Below are positions 54,119 through 64,000 of a DNA stretch of 64,000 nucleotides, piece after piece. The stretch is from Bathynomus jamesi (taxonomy: Eukaryota; Arthropoda; Malacostraca; Isopoda; Cirolanidae): positions 440,001 through 504,000 of the forward strand of contig JAJOZX010001002.1 of NCBI GenBank assembly GCA_023014485.1, in the 5' to 3' direction. Positions within the stretch are counted from its first letter, which is position 1, and the number at the start of each line of letters is the position of its first letter. The position numbers and the translations under genes are program-made. The notes beneath the pieces were generated by a model, which saw only the letters and a list, made by a program, of their open reading frames with translations, was not told the origin of the DNA and made no database searches.

Positions 54119-55000
54119 TACACACAGACCGTGCATGGAACAAGGAACTCTTCTGGGATAATTAAATCCACTATAGTTCGAATAAGTAATGGTAAATGAC
54201 AAATACCATAGTTTTTCTTTTTCATGATGCTAGCCCAATGTGGGCAACAGGCCACTCGCAAAGAGGTCCCATAAATATAGCTTTCCTCACCAGCTATCTG
54301 CAAAGCAGACAGGATCCAGCTTTGGGACATGGATCTAGGGTTTAAAGCAGCCTAGCCCTGCTACATTTAGAACCTCAATATAAGCAAAAGACTTGTTGTC
54401 TTCACGTCAGATTGAATACATCAAAGAAAAAGGGTAACTATTATATTTTAGCCAAAAAACAAAACTTAAACCTCAACTGGCAGAATTGAGCGTCCACTTT
54501 TCAAGGCACATAACATGTCCATTTCAAGATGGGAATGAACTCAGAATGGTTCCCTGAGTTTTTTATGATGCCTTGAAAAGTGGACGCTCAATTCTGCCAG
54601 TTGAGGTTTAAGTTTTGGTTTTTGGCTAAAATATAATAGTTACCCTTTTTCTTTGATGTATTCAATCTGATGTGAAGACAGCGAGTCTTTTGCTTATATT
54701 GAGGTTCTAAATGTAGCAGGGCTAGGCTGCTTTAAACCCTAGATCCATGTCCCAAAGCTGGATCCTGTCTGCTTTGCAGATAGCTGGTGAGGGAAGCTAT
54801 ATTTATGGGACCTCTTTGCGAGTGGCCCATTGCCCACGTCGGGCTAGCATCATGAAAAAGAAAAACTATGGTATTTGTCATTTACCATTACTTATTCGGA
54901 CTATAGTGGATTTAATTATCCCAGAAGAGTTCCTTGTTCCATGCACGGTCTGTGTGTATCATAAAAAACTCAGGGAACCATTCTAAGTTCATTCCCATAT
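54117..55000. mobile_element. Fold-back element, copy 2
   Basis: Same family as 18638-19402. The arms pair from about 54119-54505 with 54570-54965, centred near 54540. The middle carries an extra terminal piece (GGGAATGAACTCAGAATGGT followed by CCTGAGTTTTTTATGAT), so an end of the element has been copied into its own centre. The right end finishes CATTCCCATATATA, the left outer end is cut at TGATACACAC. Flanked by (TA)n. Confidence 0.8.
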
Positions 55001-55017
55001 ATATATATATATATATA

Positions 55018-55667
55018 CAGGCATCCCCCGTTATACAATCGTTTGGTTTACGATTTCCCGCGTTAACGATTTTAAAAAAGTACCCCCATCTTTCGATTTA
55101 CGATTGCCTTATTTCGCGTTAACAATCTCCAACTTGAAAGCATGTCTCAGAAAAGGCCAAGTGCTGGTGCTTCGGGTATTGCTAAGAAGCCTCGCAAGAG
55201 TTTGAGCTTGGAGGTTAAGCTTGACATTGTCAAGCATCACAAGAATGGACAAGGGGCTAATTCGATAGCGAAGATTCTTGGACTGGCTCAGTCCACTGTG
55301 CCGACAGTGATCAAGAATTCCGACAAGATCCTGGCAGCTGGCGAGAATGTGTCGTCGTTATCTGCCAAGAGGATAACGAAGAGCCAGGATTCAACTATCC
55401 AAGAGATGGAGAGGCTTCTCAATCTCTGAGTGTTCATGTATAAATTGTTTTTTATTAATCACAATTTCTTACTTTCAGACACTTTTTGTACATAACAGTA
55501 AAATATATAGCAAAATAATAGTGGAATCTGCAAATTTTGGGTGTCTTCCAGAATGTTTGGGAACGTATCCCTATTTTTCCCATAAGGCCTTCAGTTCGAT
55601 ATACGATCGTTCGATATACGATGGGGTTTTTAGGGACGCATCCCAATCGTATAACGGGGGATGCCTG
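55018..55667 (+). mobile_element. Tigger/pogo-type MITE
   Basis: TA duplications flank CAGGCATCCCCCGTTATAC and its inverse GTATAACGGGGGATGCCTG. The element is about 650 bp and retains only the 5' part of the transposase, so it is an internal-deletion derivative. Confidence 0.88.
55142..55429 (+). pseudogene. Tigger transposase N-terminal (CENP-B-like HTH) remnant
   Basis: The ORF begins MSQKRPSAGASGIAKKPRKS and continues LSLEVKLDIVKHHKNGQGAN, SIAKILGLAQSTVPTVIKNS, ending STIQEMERLLNL. This is the first helix-turn-helix of a pogo/Tigger transposase, a DNA-binding domain related to CENP-B. The second HTH and the DDE core are absent, since the MITE is internally deleted. The 95-codon ORF is uninterrupted. 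Confidence 0.85.
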
Positions 55668-55674
55668 TATATAT

Positions 55675-57350
55675 ATATGGCGAGAGCGAGAGCTATAGAA
55701 CAAATGAAACTACATTCAGCTGCAGGTCTGGACAATTGGAACGCATTATTGATTAAAAACTGTAAAAATGAAATAGCTACACCTTTATACTGGATATGGA
55801 GATCCCTAGACACTGGGGAAATACCGAGCATCTTGAAAAGAGCAAACATTGTCCCTATATATAAAGGAGGGGACAGATCTCAAGCAAAGAACTATAGACC
55901 AGTGTCATTGACGTCCCACCTCACCAAAGTATTTGAAAGAATAGTTAGAGAGAAAATTTATGATTTCCTGGAGACACGGGAAAGATTCAATGAAAATCAG
56001 CATGGATTCCGATCAGGTAGATCATGCCTATCACAACTAATAGAGCACTACAACAATATCCTAGATGCATTGGAAGGCAATGACAACTACAATGTTATAT
56101 ACACAGATTTTGCTAAAGCTTTCGATAAATGTGACCATGGTATAATAGGACATAAAATTAAAGACATGGGAATAACAGGCAAAGTGGGAAAATGGATCTA
56201 CAACTTCCTTAGTGATCGTCTGCAGGTCGTCAAAATTCAAGGTATATCATCATCAGAATCGGAAGTACGCAGCTCAGTACCACAAGGGACAGTACTGGCC
56301 CCACTCCTGTTCATTATCATGCTAACAGACATAGACAGCGGAGTAAACAGCAATAGTATAGTAACATCCTTTGCAGACGATACAAAGATCAGCAGAAAAA
56401 TCAGCGATGTACATGACGTGGAGGCCTTGCAGAGGGACATGAACAAAATATACAAATGGTCAGAAGACAACAACATGTCATTCAACGCCGAGAAATTTCA
56501 GCTCTTGAGATATGGTAGAAAAGAAAAACTTAAACAGACTGCATATTATGCTCCAGATAGACAGGAAATTCAGAGAAGCATGAAAGCAATTGATCTCGGG
56601 ATAATAATGACAGATGATGCAAAATTCGAAACACAAAATCAGATAGCGATAAATAAAGCAAAAAGAGTCGCCGGACAGGTTCTACGAACGTTCAAGAGAA
56701 GGGACAGGACAGTAATGATTCCCCTGCTAAAAACACTGATTATACCAAAACTTGAATACTGCTCAGTTTTGATGTCCCCATATAAAAAGGAAGAAACTAA
56801 TAAACTAGAAGAAACGCAAAGACATTTCACAGCCAAGATTGATGGCTGCAAAGAACTCAACTACTGGGAAAGACTACGTAAACTAAATCTGTACTCACTT
56901 GAAAGAAGAAGAGAGAGGTACATCATAATCTACATATGGAAAATGATCAAAAAACTGGTACCAAACCTAAAACTAAACCCAATTACCATTCAAACAACAC
57001 TGGAAAATAGGAAAGGCAGAATGTGTAGTGTTCCCAAATTAAAAGCACGACAAGGGACCTCCTCAACCCTGAAGGAAAATAGCTTGGTTGTCAGGGGGCC
57101 AAGACTTTTCAACCAGCTTCCTAAGGACCTCAGAAACGTAACGGGGGTCAAAGTTGAAGTCTTCAAGAAAAGACTGGATGCCTGGCTCAGGACAGTACCA
57201 GATGAGCCGGGCATGCCTGGCTATGTACGGTGGAGAGTGCAAGAAAGCAACTCGCTCCTCCACCAGGCCAGACCTAGAGGCAGGGCCACCAGCTTGACCT
57301 CCGTGTGAAGAGAGACCAACACACGAAACAACATAATGTTCATAAGGTAA
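55675..57350 (+). mobile_element. CR1-like LINE, 5' truncated, young
   Basis: Begins inside a (TA)n tract directly after the Tigger MITE and ends ATAAGGTAAGGTATATATAT. It belongs to the same family as 48500-52726 but lacks ORF1 and the endonuclease. Confidence 0.85.
55678..57308 (+). CDS. LINE reverse transcriptase, intact from linker to stop
   Basis: About 540 codons are open without interruption. Order: pre-RT HSAAGLDNWNALLIKNC, GEIPSILKRANIVPIYKGGD, NYRPVSLTSHLTKVFERIVR, NENQHGFRSGRSCLSQLIEH, YTDFAKAFDKCDHGI (motif A), SSVPQGTVLAPLLFIIMLTD, VTSFADDTKISRKI (motif C, catalytic FADD intact), then the C-terminal domain (LEYCSVLMSPYKKEETNKLE, GPRLFNQLPKDLRN). The upstream open frame 55521-55677 belongs to the Tigger MITE and is not part of the protein. 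No start codon of its own remains, so it is a 5'-truncated insertion. Open frame plus intact motif C mark it as one of the youngest insertions here. Confidence 0.8.
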
Positions 57351-57359
57351 GGTATATAT

Positions 57360-57466
57360 ATGATCGACTATAGTCAATTTAATTATCCCAGAAGAGTTCC
57401 TTGTTCCATGCACTGTCTGTGTGTATCATAAAAAACTCAGGAGACCATTCTGAGTTTATTCCCATA
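57360..57466. mobile_element. Fold-back element, terminal fragment
   Basis: Matches the outer right arm of the fold-back family (AATTATCCCAGAAGAGTTCC to AAAACTCAGGAGACCATTCT and TTCCCATATATA). A third, truncated copy. 57485-58440 after it is A+T-rich with no recognised feature. Confidence 0.75.
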
Positions 57467-58458
57467 TATATACCGTATATATTATGAAACAACTAAATTA
57501 CTTTCTATTTTTATTGAATTTTACAAACAGTGACTTCTCAAACAATTCATCAGACACTGTTTCTTTTTGTTTCTCTTTGCGCCGTAACTCCAAAGTAAGA
57601 ACAATTGAAAGTAGACTACAGGTCAGCAGTAGTGCAAACCATACTTGTCTCCATTAATTCCTTAATAACTTCTGAATTTAGGTTCTCATACCCTTCTCTA
57701 ATACACTTACTAAATGTCATTCTTGAGGGAACCTGAAACATTTTAATAATATACAGTATATACACATTCTCCCTCTTAAATTTAGCATAAAAAAGTAAAC
57801 AAGAAAATATACTTTTAAGGTAAACTTCAATTTTGGGTAGTTACACTGTAACCAAGAACAATTCATGTGATCATTAGGCTTCAGTTTTGTATGCATTATA
57901 AAATGGCAGAATATGCAAGCAAATACCTAAAATATGCATTATCATATGCAGATATGCAATATGCAAAAATATGAAGCCTACTGATCAATTATATAGCTAA
58001 CATTTATTATATGACAATCAGTTGACAACTATTATGTGAATACTATTCATAAATTATATGTTATATAAACTGCATTAATATGTAATTATATGTAATTAAT
58101 AATCATACATAAATTATATAAAATAATAATAATAATATGGTTATACGTTACTTTGCACTGTTCACATCCTGCTACTGCAAAATCTATAAAATATTTGTTC
58201 TCCAGCAAATGAAAACACTGTCCGCTTTGAAGCATAAAATCAGTAAGTTTCTCATCAAATGTTGCTTATATAATTCATTTCCAAAGGAAATCTGATGCTG
58301 GTCCACTAGGCCTTTTATCTGTAGATTGTTTTTGCATTGATACTGTGCTATTCTCCTTGAGTTTAATTAAGCTAGCAGAATGCACTTGCTGAAATGCAGA
58401 AAATAAAATATATTATCTATCTACCTATATTATTTATATATATAATATACAGGGTGTT

Positions 58459-58613
58459 TCAGGAGGAAAGGTCAATACTTCGGGAGGTGTCAGGAGGAAA
58501 GGTCAATACTTCGGGAGGTGTCAGGAGGAAAGGTCAATACTTCGGGAGGTGTCAGGAGGAAAGGTCAATACTTCGGGAGGTGTCAGGAGGAAAGGTCAAT
58601 ACTTCGGGAGGTG
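58459..58613. repeat. Five perfect 31-bp tandem repeats in a transposon end
   Basis: Unit TCAGGAGGAAAGGTCAATAC + TTCGGGAGGTG, five identical copies at 58459, 58490, 58521, 58552 and 58583. Perfect identity implies recent expansion (or an assembly artefact). Confidence 0.95.
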
Positions 58614-58854
58614 ATAGTATCGGTCATTGTGAGAAAAAAAGTTCATATGAACATGTGTCTAATTCTGAATGGTTACGGAGATAGAGCTGTTTGAATCTAC
58701 AAATACAAAAGCATTGTTAATGGTAATCAAGAAAGAGAAACCAATTACTGTTTCTAACATTTAATGTTTAAACATTGGCATTTTGAATGAAATCAGATAC
58801 AGAAATGACAAATTTGTTACAGTTTACAATACATTTTTGAAAATCCCACCATCA

Positions 58855-59870
58855 ACCTCAATGCACTTTGCAACTCGTGTGTGAAGATCGCGTGTTGTTC
58901 GTCTGAGTTGATCTTGATGTTCCTTTATGTGGGCAGCAGCATCCAAAATGTGCACGAACAATTTGTCTCATGTATCCACCTTTCTTTTGTAAACTTGGCT
59001 TTTCATCCACCCCCACAAACAATAATCTAACGGAGAGAGGTCTGGAGACCTTGGTGGCCATTGAATGGGACCACCATGGCTGATCCATTGACCAGGGAAA
59101 GTTTGATTTAGGTATTGCATCACCAGATGGGTAGAATGTGGAGGAGCTCCATCATGCTGAAGGTACATACCAGCGTGTGTAGCCAAAGGAACATCCTCCA
59201 ATAGTCCTGGCAATTCATTTTGCAGAAATTCTAGGTAACTTTGTCCTGTAAGACGATTCTCTAAAGTAACAGGGCCAATCAGCTGATCATTGATGATACC
59301 ACACCACACATTGGCAGAGAAGCGATGTTGAAAATTTGTTTCCACAGTGGCATTTGGATTTTCGTCTCACCACCAATGAGTTACGAGTGTTGTTGATACC
59401 ATCACGGGTTAAAGTAGCTTCATTGGTGAACAGTATTAATCGAAGCAATCGGCAATTAGCATTTACCCAATGACAAAATTCCAGTTGCATGGCAGCATCT
59501 CCTGGTTGAAGGTGTTGTACACGCTGTACATGATATGGATGCAAGCCTTCCTCATGTAATGTTCGCCATACTCTTGTGTGTGGTACACTGAAATGTGTAG
59601 AAATTCTTCATGAGCTAGTAGTAGGACTATGCTCTACCAACTGAAGAATGTTTTGCACTTCATCCACATCTTGTTGACCTTCACATTCAGATGAAACATG
59701 AGCACTGGGAAGTGTACCAATCTCACGCAATGTGTTGAAAACCCTGGTAAACACTCTTCGATCCAGAATTCTGCGGTTCAGAAACCATTGATGGTATTCT
59801 GCAACAGCAGTTGTTGCACTTTCATCGCAAAAACCATAGACATACACCGTATCTGCATAATCGGCATGTG
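58855..59870 (-). pseudogene. DD41D mariner transposase, broken
   Basis: Minus-strand pieces: 59847-59608 (YGFCDESATTAVAEYHQWFL, RRVFTRVFNTLREIGTLPS), 59544-59287 (GDAAMQLEFCHWVNANCRLL, LFTNEATLTRDGINNTRNS) and 59345-58968 (NVWCGIINDQLIGPVTLENR, YLQHDGAPPHSTHLVMQYL, RSPDLSPLDYCLWGWMK). The first catalytic Asp is Asn (FTNEA), the second (QHDGA) and third (SPLDY) are kept, 41 residues apart. Stops near 59610 and shifts near 59340 inactivate it. Confidence 0.8.
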
Positions 59871-60598
59871 TGAAGGTGTGGCATTCTTAACACTGCTTCA
59901 AACACCAAACAATGTCACTCACAACAGTCAGCTGTTGATTGGCTTATGTTACATGCTTACATTACAGCTTACATGGTTCAAGGTTACAGGGGAGGGAAGG
60001 GGGAGGAAGAGCTGCGCGCGCATCAGATTCAAACAGCTTTATCTCTGTAACCATTCAGAATTATACACATGTTCATATGAACTTTTTTTCTCACAATGAC
60101 CAATATTATCACTTCCTGAAGTATTGACCTTTCCTCCTGAAACACCCTGTATCTATATATATTATACAGATAGATAGATAGACAAATATTTTATTCTTCA
60201 AACAAATCTTACCTCCATATGTTTTTTCAGATTGCTCAGAGATGATTTTCCACTTTTGATTAACTGTGTCTTGGGTAGACACCAGACATGGGGTAACAGT
60301 AATAGTAATAGACTATTATAAGATTTTTCAAGTAATAGTAATAGTAATAGATCATAATTTTTTGGATGTAATAGTAATAGAAGGCAAAGTAATAGATAAT
60401 AGTTTCTTACTTTTCTATTAGTGGCAATGGACATATTGTGTGAACAAAGAACTGAAAAATGAACTAAATCTACTCTAAACTAAAATAAACATGTATGCAA
60501 ACTAATATTGTAGCAAATTTTTCCTTCAATAAAGTAAAATTTATCAAGACCTACAGTCTCTGAAATTGTAATGATTTAGTTGAAACAAATATTTGTTA

Positions 60599-62115
60599 TT
60601 TGGCTGCCTCTCAGCCTCATCCTGGATCCATGAGTGCAGAGCCATCTGCTTCTCAGTCTCATCCTGGATCCCTGAATCTGGACACTGCTACATCGCCAGC
60701 TCAATACCATCCCACACAGGGTACCCCCCAAGGGGCCTTGGTAAATCGGGATGCTAGGAATGCAGTTGGGGGTCATGATGAGGAGGCATCTTGAACAATG
60801 GTGGTAAGGAGGGGCTGGAAGTGAGTGACCCCTCTGAGAACTGCAACCACTGCAGTAGCTAATGGTGGTGGTCCCTCAAGGGGGTCTGGTCCAACTCATG
60901 CACCAGCTGGCAGAGAACAGCGGGGTATCATAGGGGCTGCCAAAACAGATCATATGATCGCTGTACCAACAAAGATCGCAAACATTTTTGTCTCAAGATG
61001 TCAACCTGATCTTACTGCTGAGGAGCTGCAGGCATTTGTGGAAGATAAAGTGAACCTTGAGGTTACATGTAGGAAAATTGACTCCAGATGGACTACAGAC
61101 AGTTCCTTTCACTTTCAAGTTACAGCAGTCTGTGATGATCCAGGGGTATTTATGGATCCAGCAATATGGCCAGAATGGGGTATGAGAACTGAGAAAAAAG
61201 GGAAGAAAAACACCTGCAGCCCCTCTTGCAAGTGCTGGAGAGGATATGGAGACATCATGCGTCATACTGTGGAGGAAAATCCAGCTGGGTCTAATGCTGT
61301 AACTACTGTACCTGGTATAAGTGGAATTCAACATGTAGAGATGGCTGGCAGAACTCCTGCATCTTCCTAATTGCAACATTCAAGGTAATCTTTTATAACT
61401 GTAGAGGCCTAAGCTTAGGCAATAACAGCAAACACAGGTGGATCATAATTGATAAGCTGTTAGAGGATGCTGATATTCTCTGTCTGCAGGAAACAGGACT
61501 TAAAGAACCTGAATAGCCTGTCCAGTAACTTTCATGGGATAGGGGAGGCCACCAGAGATAAACAAAATGGTCTCCTTGCAGGCCACCCACCTGGTGGGGT
61601 AGCTATTCTATGGAGGTTGGGGTATGGGAAATATATTAGTGAATTAAAACTTGGTTTGAAATGGCTAACTGGAATAGAAATTTGTGTAGACAATAAAAAG
61701 TTTGTAATTCTGTGTATCTATATGCCTTTTCAGGCAGTTGATAATGAAGATGATTACCTCATTAAATTGGGGCAGGTCAGCAGTATTATTGATGAGTTGG
61801 CTAAGACATGTGTAGCTATTATTGGTGACTTTATTGCTAATGTGCTTAATGATCATTCTTTGTTTAGCAAACCACTTAAAAGCCTTCTGTGAAGATAATA
61901 ACTTGACCCTTTCATCCATGTGTAGTCTTCCTGGTGATAGCTTTACTTATGTTAGTGATAGTTGGCACACCACCTCATGGTTGGATCATTGTATTTGTAT
62001 GTTCATTATACACAGTGATTCACTGGCCTACTTAGTCAGTGCTCCAGACAACTATCTCAATCTTCTATGGACCTCTTGTATTAATGTTTGTACCTGTTGA
62101 GTCTGAAATAAAGTG
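60599..62115 (+). pseudogene. LINE relic: ORF1 C-terminus and endonuclease, RT deleted
   Basis: 60600-61370 gives an ORF1-like region ending in a compact domain (TKIANIFVSRCQPDLTAEEL, KIDSRWTTDSSFHFQVTAVC, DPAIWPEWGMR). From 61385 an APE-type endonuclease follows across a shift near 61495: FYNCRGLSLGNNSKHRWIII, ILCLQETGLKEPE (catalytic Glu), VAILWRLGYGKYI, IGDFIANVLND (GDFNA, Asn replaced by Ile), and near 61960 TTSWLDHCICM. Sequence stops near 62100, with a TGA and an AATAAA, so the reverse transcriptase has been lost. Different family from the CR1-like LINE. Confidence 0.72.
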
Positions 62116-62224
62116 TTTGTTTGTTAACACACTGCTTCTAATTGCATTTAAATAGACAAAGATCCTTTTCAAATGAGTGAAGTACCCGACATACAAAAGT
62201 AATAGTAATAGAAACCCAGTAATT

Positions 62225-62504
62225 GGGTCTGTATCGAAGGAGTGACATTTCAAAGGAGTGACATAACAAAGGAGTGACATAAATACTGTAACGAAGGAGT
62301 GACAAATCCCAGTAGATTTCAATAATTATTTAAGAGAGGTAAGCTAACCCACCATAAACATATAATTGACCTAACCTACCTAACCTTACCTAACCTAACC
62401 TTATCAACTTATCTCCGATTTGTCACTCCTTTGAATTTTATCTCTGATTTGTCTCTCCTTTGTTATGTCACTCCTTCGTTATGTCACTCCTTTGAATAGG
62501 ACCG
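62225..62504. mobile_element. 280-bp MITE with GGAGTGAC sub-terminal repeats
   Basis: The 8-bp word CAGTAATT stands on both sides (62217-62224, 62505-62512). The left arm has four GGAGTGAC motifs in direct order (62239-62310) and the right arm four or five in inverse order (62417-62493), so the molecule can fold into a stem. It is inserted near the right end of the hAT-like element at 60283-62525. Confidence 0.78.
62370..62403. repeat. Interstitial telomere-like (TTAGG/CCTAA) repeat
   Basis: CCTAA CCTA CCTAA CCTTA, then CCTAA CCTAA CCTTA: seven degenerate units of the arthropod telomeric pentamer complement, in the centre of the MITE. Confidence 0.65.
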
Positions 62505-62533
62505 CAGTAATTGGCCCCATGTCTGGTAGAGAC

Positions 62534-63195
62534 ATCTTGCATTTGTAAACAACAGACTTTCCCATTTCAGTTTCATCACTAATTTTATGGTAAAATTCTG
62601 ATGCTGTTGTACACAAAAGACATTGTCTATAAATTAACACAGGTTGAGTAAAATTTAACATGTGAAAGTCACAGAAGTACTCAGCTCACTCCTCAGACTC
62701 ACAGCCAGACTCTGACTGAAAGCACTGGATACCATGACTTGGAGTAGGATTTGGGGATGGGGAGGGGAAAAATCACTGACTGAGTCTACAATAAAGTATC
62801 GCATTACTGACACTTATTTATATTGTACCTTTTGATACAATACAAATAAAAAATGTACCGCAATATGATACAAGATACAGAAAATATATCACGATACTAC
62901 GCCACTCTATTGATAACAGTGCTTTTATTTTTTAAGTTTTTTTAATGTAGCTGATGTTTTGTTTGGCAGAATTAGTTCAAAGAAGAAAGTATTTGGTGTG
63001 TGTTTTGGCATATATTGTTGCTGGTGACTGACTGATTCTGGAATGGCAGCTGCCATACTCTTTCCTATTTTCAAAAAGAAATTGTTTAATAAATTGGTCA
63101 TGTCTTTGGGATCACTGTAGGAAATTCTATCCTGTGTTAATGAAGTTATGGGATTTGTCTACTTTTTTTGGTGTTAACTAGGACCTTTAAAGTAC
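62534..63195. other. Non-coding DNA
   Basis: Repeated GATACAA/TATCAC words near 62810-62905 but no element ends, genes or RNAs that I can support. Confidence 0.4.
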
Positions 63196-63521
63196 AGCCA
63201 TCCCTCGCTTAATGAAGGTTCGGTTAATGAATGTTCATTACAACAAAGGTTTTTATTTAATAGGTACTACGTACTTTCAAATATTACGAAGGAAATTTCG
63301 CTATAACAAAGGCAAAGATTTTTGAAATTCACGGCGCACTACATTGGCAGTTCCTGCAACACAGGCAAGCTCTCTCTCCCCCACCCCCAACACATGGTCT
63401 CCCACCATCCCAGCAACACACTTTTACAGCATCAGTGTTTGTTGTGCCTCCTCACGTGTTGCATTCATAATGAAAGTGATGTTCTATGAAGTGTTATTGT
63501 TACTATTTCATAACCCCAATA

Positions 63522-63852
63522 CAGTAGACTCGCAACTTACGCAGATTTTTCTTACGTGGTTTCAACTATACGTGGGTTATAATTTTACAATTTTGGTGCT
63601 TTAAAGCAGCATACACACATCTCACCTTTGTCCGTATTCGCAATGCCATGGAGGACGGCACTAACAAGAGTGTTATGGCATGCTGGAATGAATTCAACAT
63701 TGCCAATTGCATCACTTTTGTGTTATAGGTATGTTATAAATATAACAGTTACAATATATAGTGATTTAAGGGCGATTTAGGGTATTTTTTTGGTTTCCGA
63801 CTTTATGCAGGATCCCAGGAACGTAACCCCCGAGTAAGTTGCGAGTCTACTG
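63522..63852. mobile_element. Tigger-like MITE nested in a Tigger leader
   Basis: TA duplications (63520-63521, 63853-63854) flank CAGTAGACTCGCAACTTACG and the inverse of AGTAAGTTGCGAGTCTACTG. Near 63625-63727 the plus strand reads IRNAMEDGTNKSVMACWNEF then ITFVL and a stop, resembling a Tigger transposase C-terminus. Confidence 0.85.
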
Positions 63853-63860
63853 TATATAGC

Positions 63861-64000
63861 ATGGCATCAAAACATCCAAGCTCAACATCATTACCCAATC
63901 CAATGAAGAAGAGGAAGGCGATAACGATATTTATATTAGGCTATCAAAAAGAGTGTGCTGGGAACCAAACTGAATTTTTCCCATATGAGGCATTCCAGAA
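63861..64000 (+). pseudogene. Tigger transposase N-terminus, partial
   Basis: The ATG at 63861 opens MASKHPSSTSLPNPMKKRKA then ITI, the usual start of a pogo/Tigger transposase before its first HTH (compare MSQKRPSAGASGIAKKPRKS at 55142). After about 25 codons the frame degrades; the HTH motif is not readable. The ORF continues past the window. Confidence 0.6.

Larger units (their letters stand above)
58450..60149 (-). mobile_element. DD41D mariner-like transposon with amplified left end
   Basis: The ends CAGGGTGTTTCAGGAGGAAA and the inverse of TTTCCTCCTGAAACACCCTG lie in TA-rich flanks (TA at both sides). The left end holds five perfect tandem copies of a 31-bp segment of the terminal repeat; the right end has one. 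The coding strand is minus. Confidence 0.85.
60283..62525. mobile_element. hAT-like element with nested insertions
   Basis: Ends CAGACATGGGG and CCCCATGTCTG are perfect 11-bp inverse copies. Flanks GTAGACAC (60275-60282) and GTAGAGAC (62526-62533) form an 8-bp duplication with one mismatch. AATAGTAATAG repeats line both sub-terminal regions (60298-60400, 62198-62212). No hAT transposase remains. Inside lie a LINE relic (about 60599-62115) and a separate MITE (62225-62504). Confidence 0.8.
63196..64000 (+). mobile_element. Tigger/pogo element, runs off the right edge
   Basis: After a TA, CAGCCATCCCTCGCTTAATG begins a Tigger-type terminus. A leader of about 330 bases follows, then a nested MITE (63522-63852), then the transposase start at 63861. 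The right end is outside the window. Confidence 0.65.

Noticed and set aside
53903..54330. ORF rich in Tyr and Ile near (TA)n tracts
   Set aside because: Translation of a TA/CATA microsatellite and a fold-back arm; not a gene.
58459..58613. CRISPR-like array of 31-bp repeats
   Set aside because: No spacers; the units are tandem copies of a mariner terminal repeat.

Overview
This window looks like a piece of an arthropod nuclear genome, most probably a crustacean. The reasons are long GT-AG introns, strong A+T bias, many (TA)n microsatellites, degenerate TTAGG-type telomeric repeats, and a very dense mixture of metazoan transposon families (I-, CR1- and RTE-like LINEs, Penelope-like elements, mariner/Tc1, Tigger, hAT, Gypsy and BEL/Pao relics). 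I see no prokaryotic operons, no CRISPR array and no rRNA or tRNA gene that I can support. The species assignment is inference.

One host gene runs across the left half on the minus strand: an early endosome antigen 1 (EEA1) homologue. Eleven exons from 34245 down to 10587 join in frame at clean GT-AG sites. They encode two C2H2 fingers, a long coiled coil and a C-terminal FYVE domain. The first coding exon is not visible. The FYVE exon carries a one-base deletion inside the zinc-binding core, so either the assembly or the allele is broken there. All other recognisable coding sequence in the left half is transposon DNA inside its introns or flanks.

Layout. 1-3826: minus-strand I-like LINE without an endonuclease domain. 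4031-4640: hAT relic. 5860-9780: Gypsy gag-protease relic split by a 3.2-kb DNA transposon with long inverted repeats and an unnamed transposase family. 10285-34245: EEA1. Its introns hold a 3.5-kb long-TIR element with a DD41D mariner nested inside, a head-to-head Penelope pair, fold-back elements, two snap-back mariner palindromes, an RTE-like LINE, and a 2.3-kb TIR element with an 8-bp target duplication. 34543-43085: two diverged copies of one local duplication, each carrying different insertions, flanking LINE, unnamed-transposase, hAT MITE and BEL/Pao relics. 43747-45991: a second, broken copy of the unnamed transposase family seen at 6921-9084. 46209-47618: hAT with target duplication. 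48500-57466: a chain of insertions in (TA)n DNA (CR1-like LINE, mariner, fold-back element, Tigger MITE, an intact reverse transcriptase ORF, fold-back fragment). 58450-60149: DD41D mariner whose one end carries five tandem copies of its terminal sequence. 60283-62525: hAT-like MITE holding a LINE relic and another MITE with telomere-like repeats. 63196-64000: Tigger element with a second Tigger-like MITE nested in its 5' leader.

The best candidates for undescribed biology are the transposase family at 6921-9084 and 43747-45991 (with a possible third relative at 31345-33682), the unnamed transposase at 37980-39870, and the repeated formation of large palindromes from the 3' ends of unrelated elements. 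Family names for the unnamed elements are deliberately withheld because they cannot be settled without database searches.
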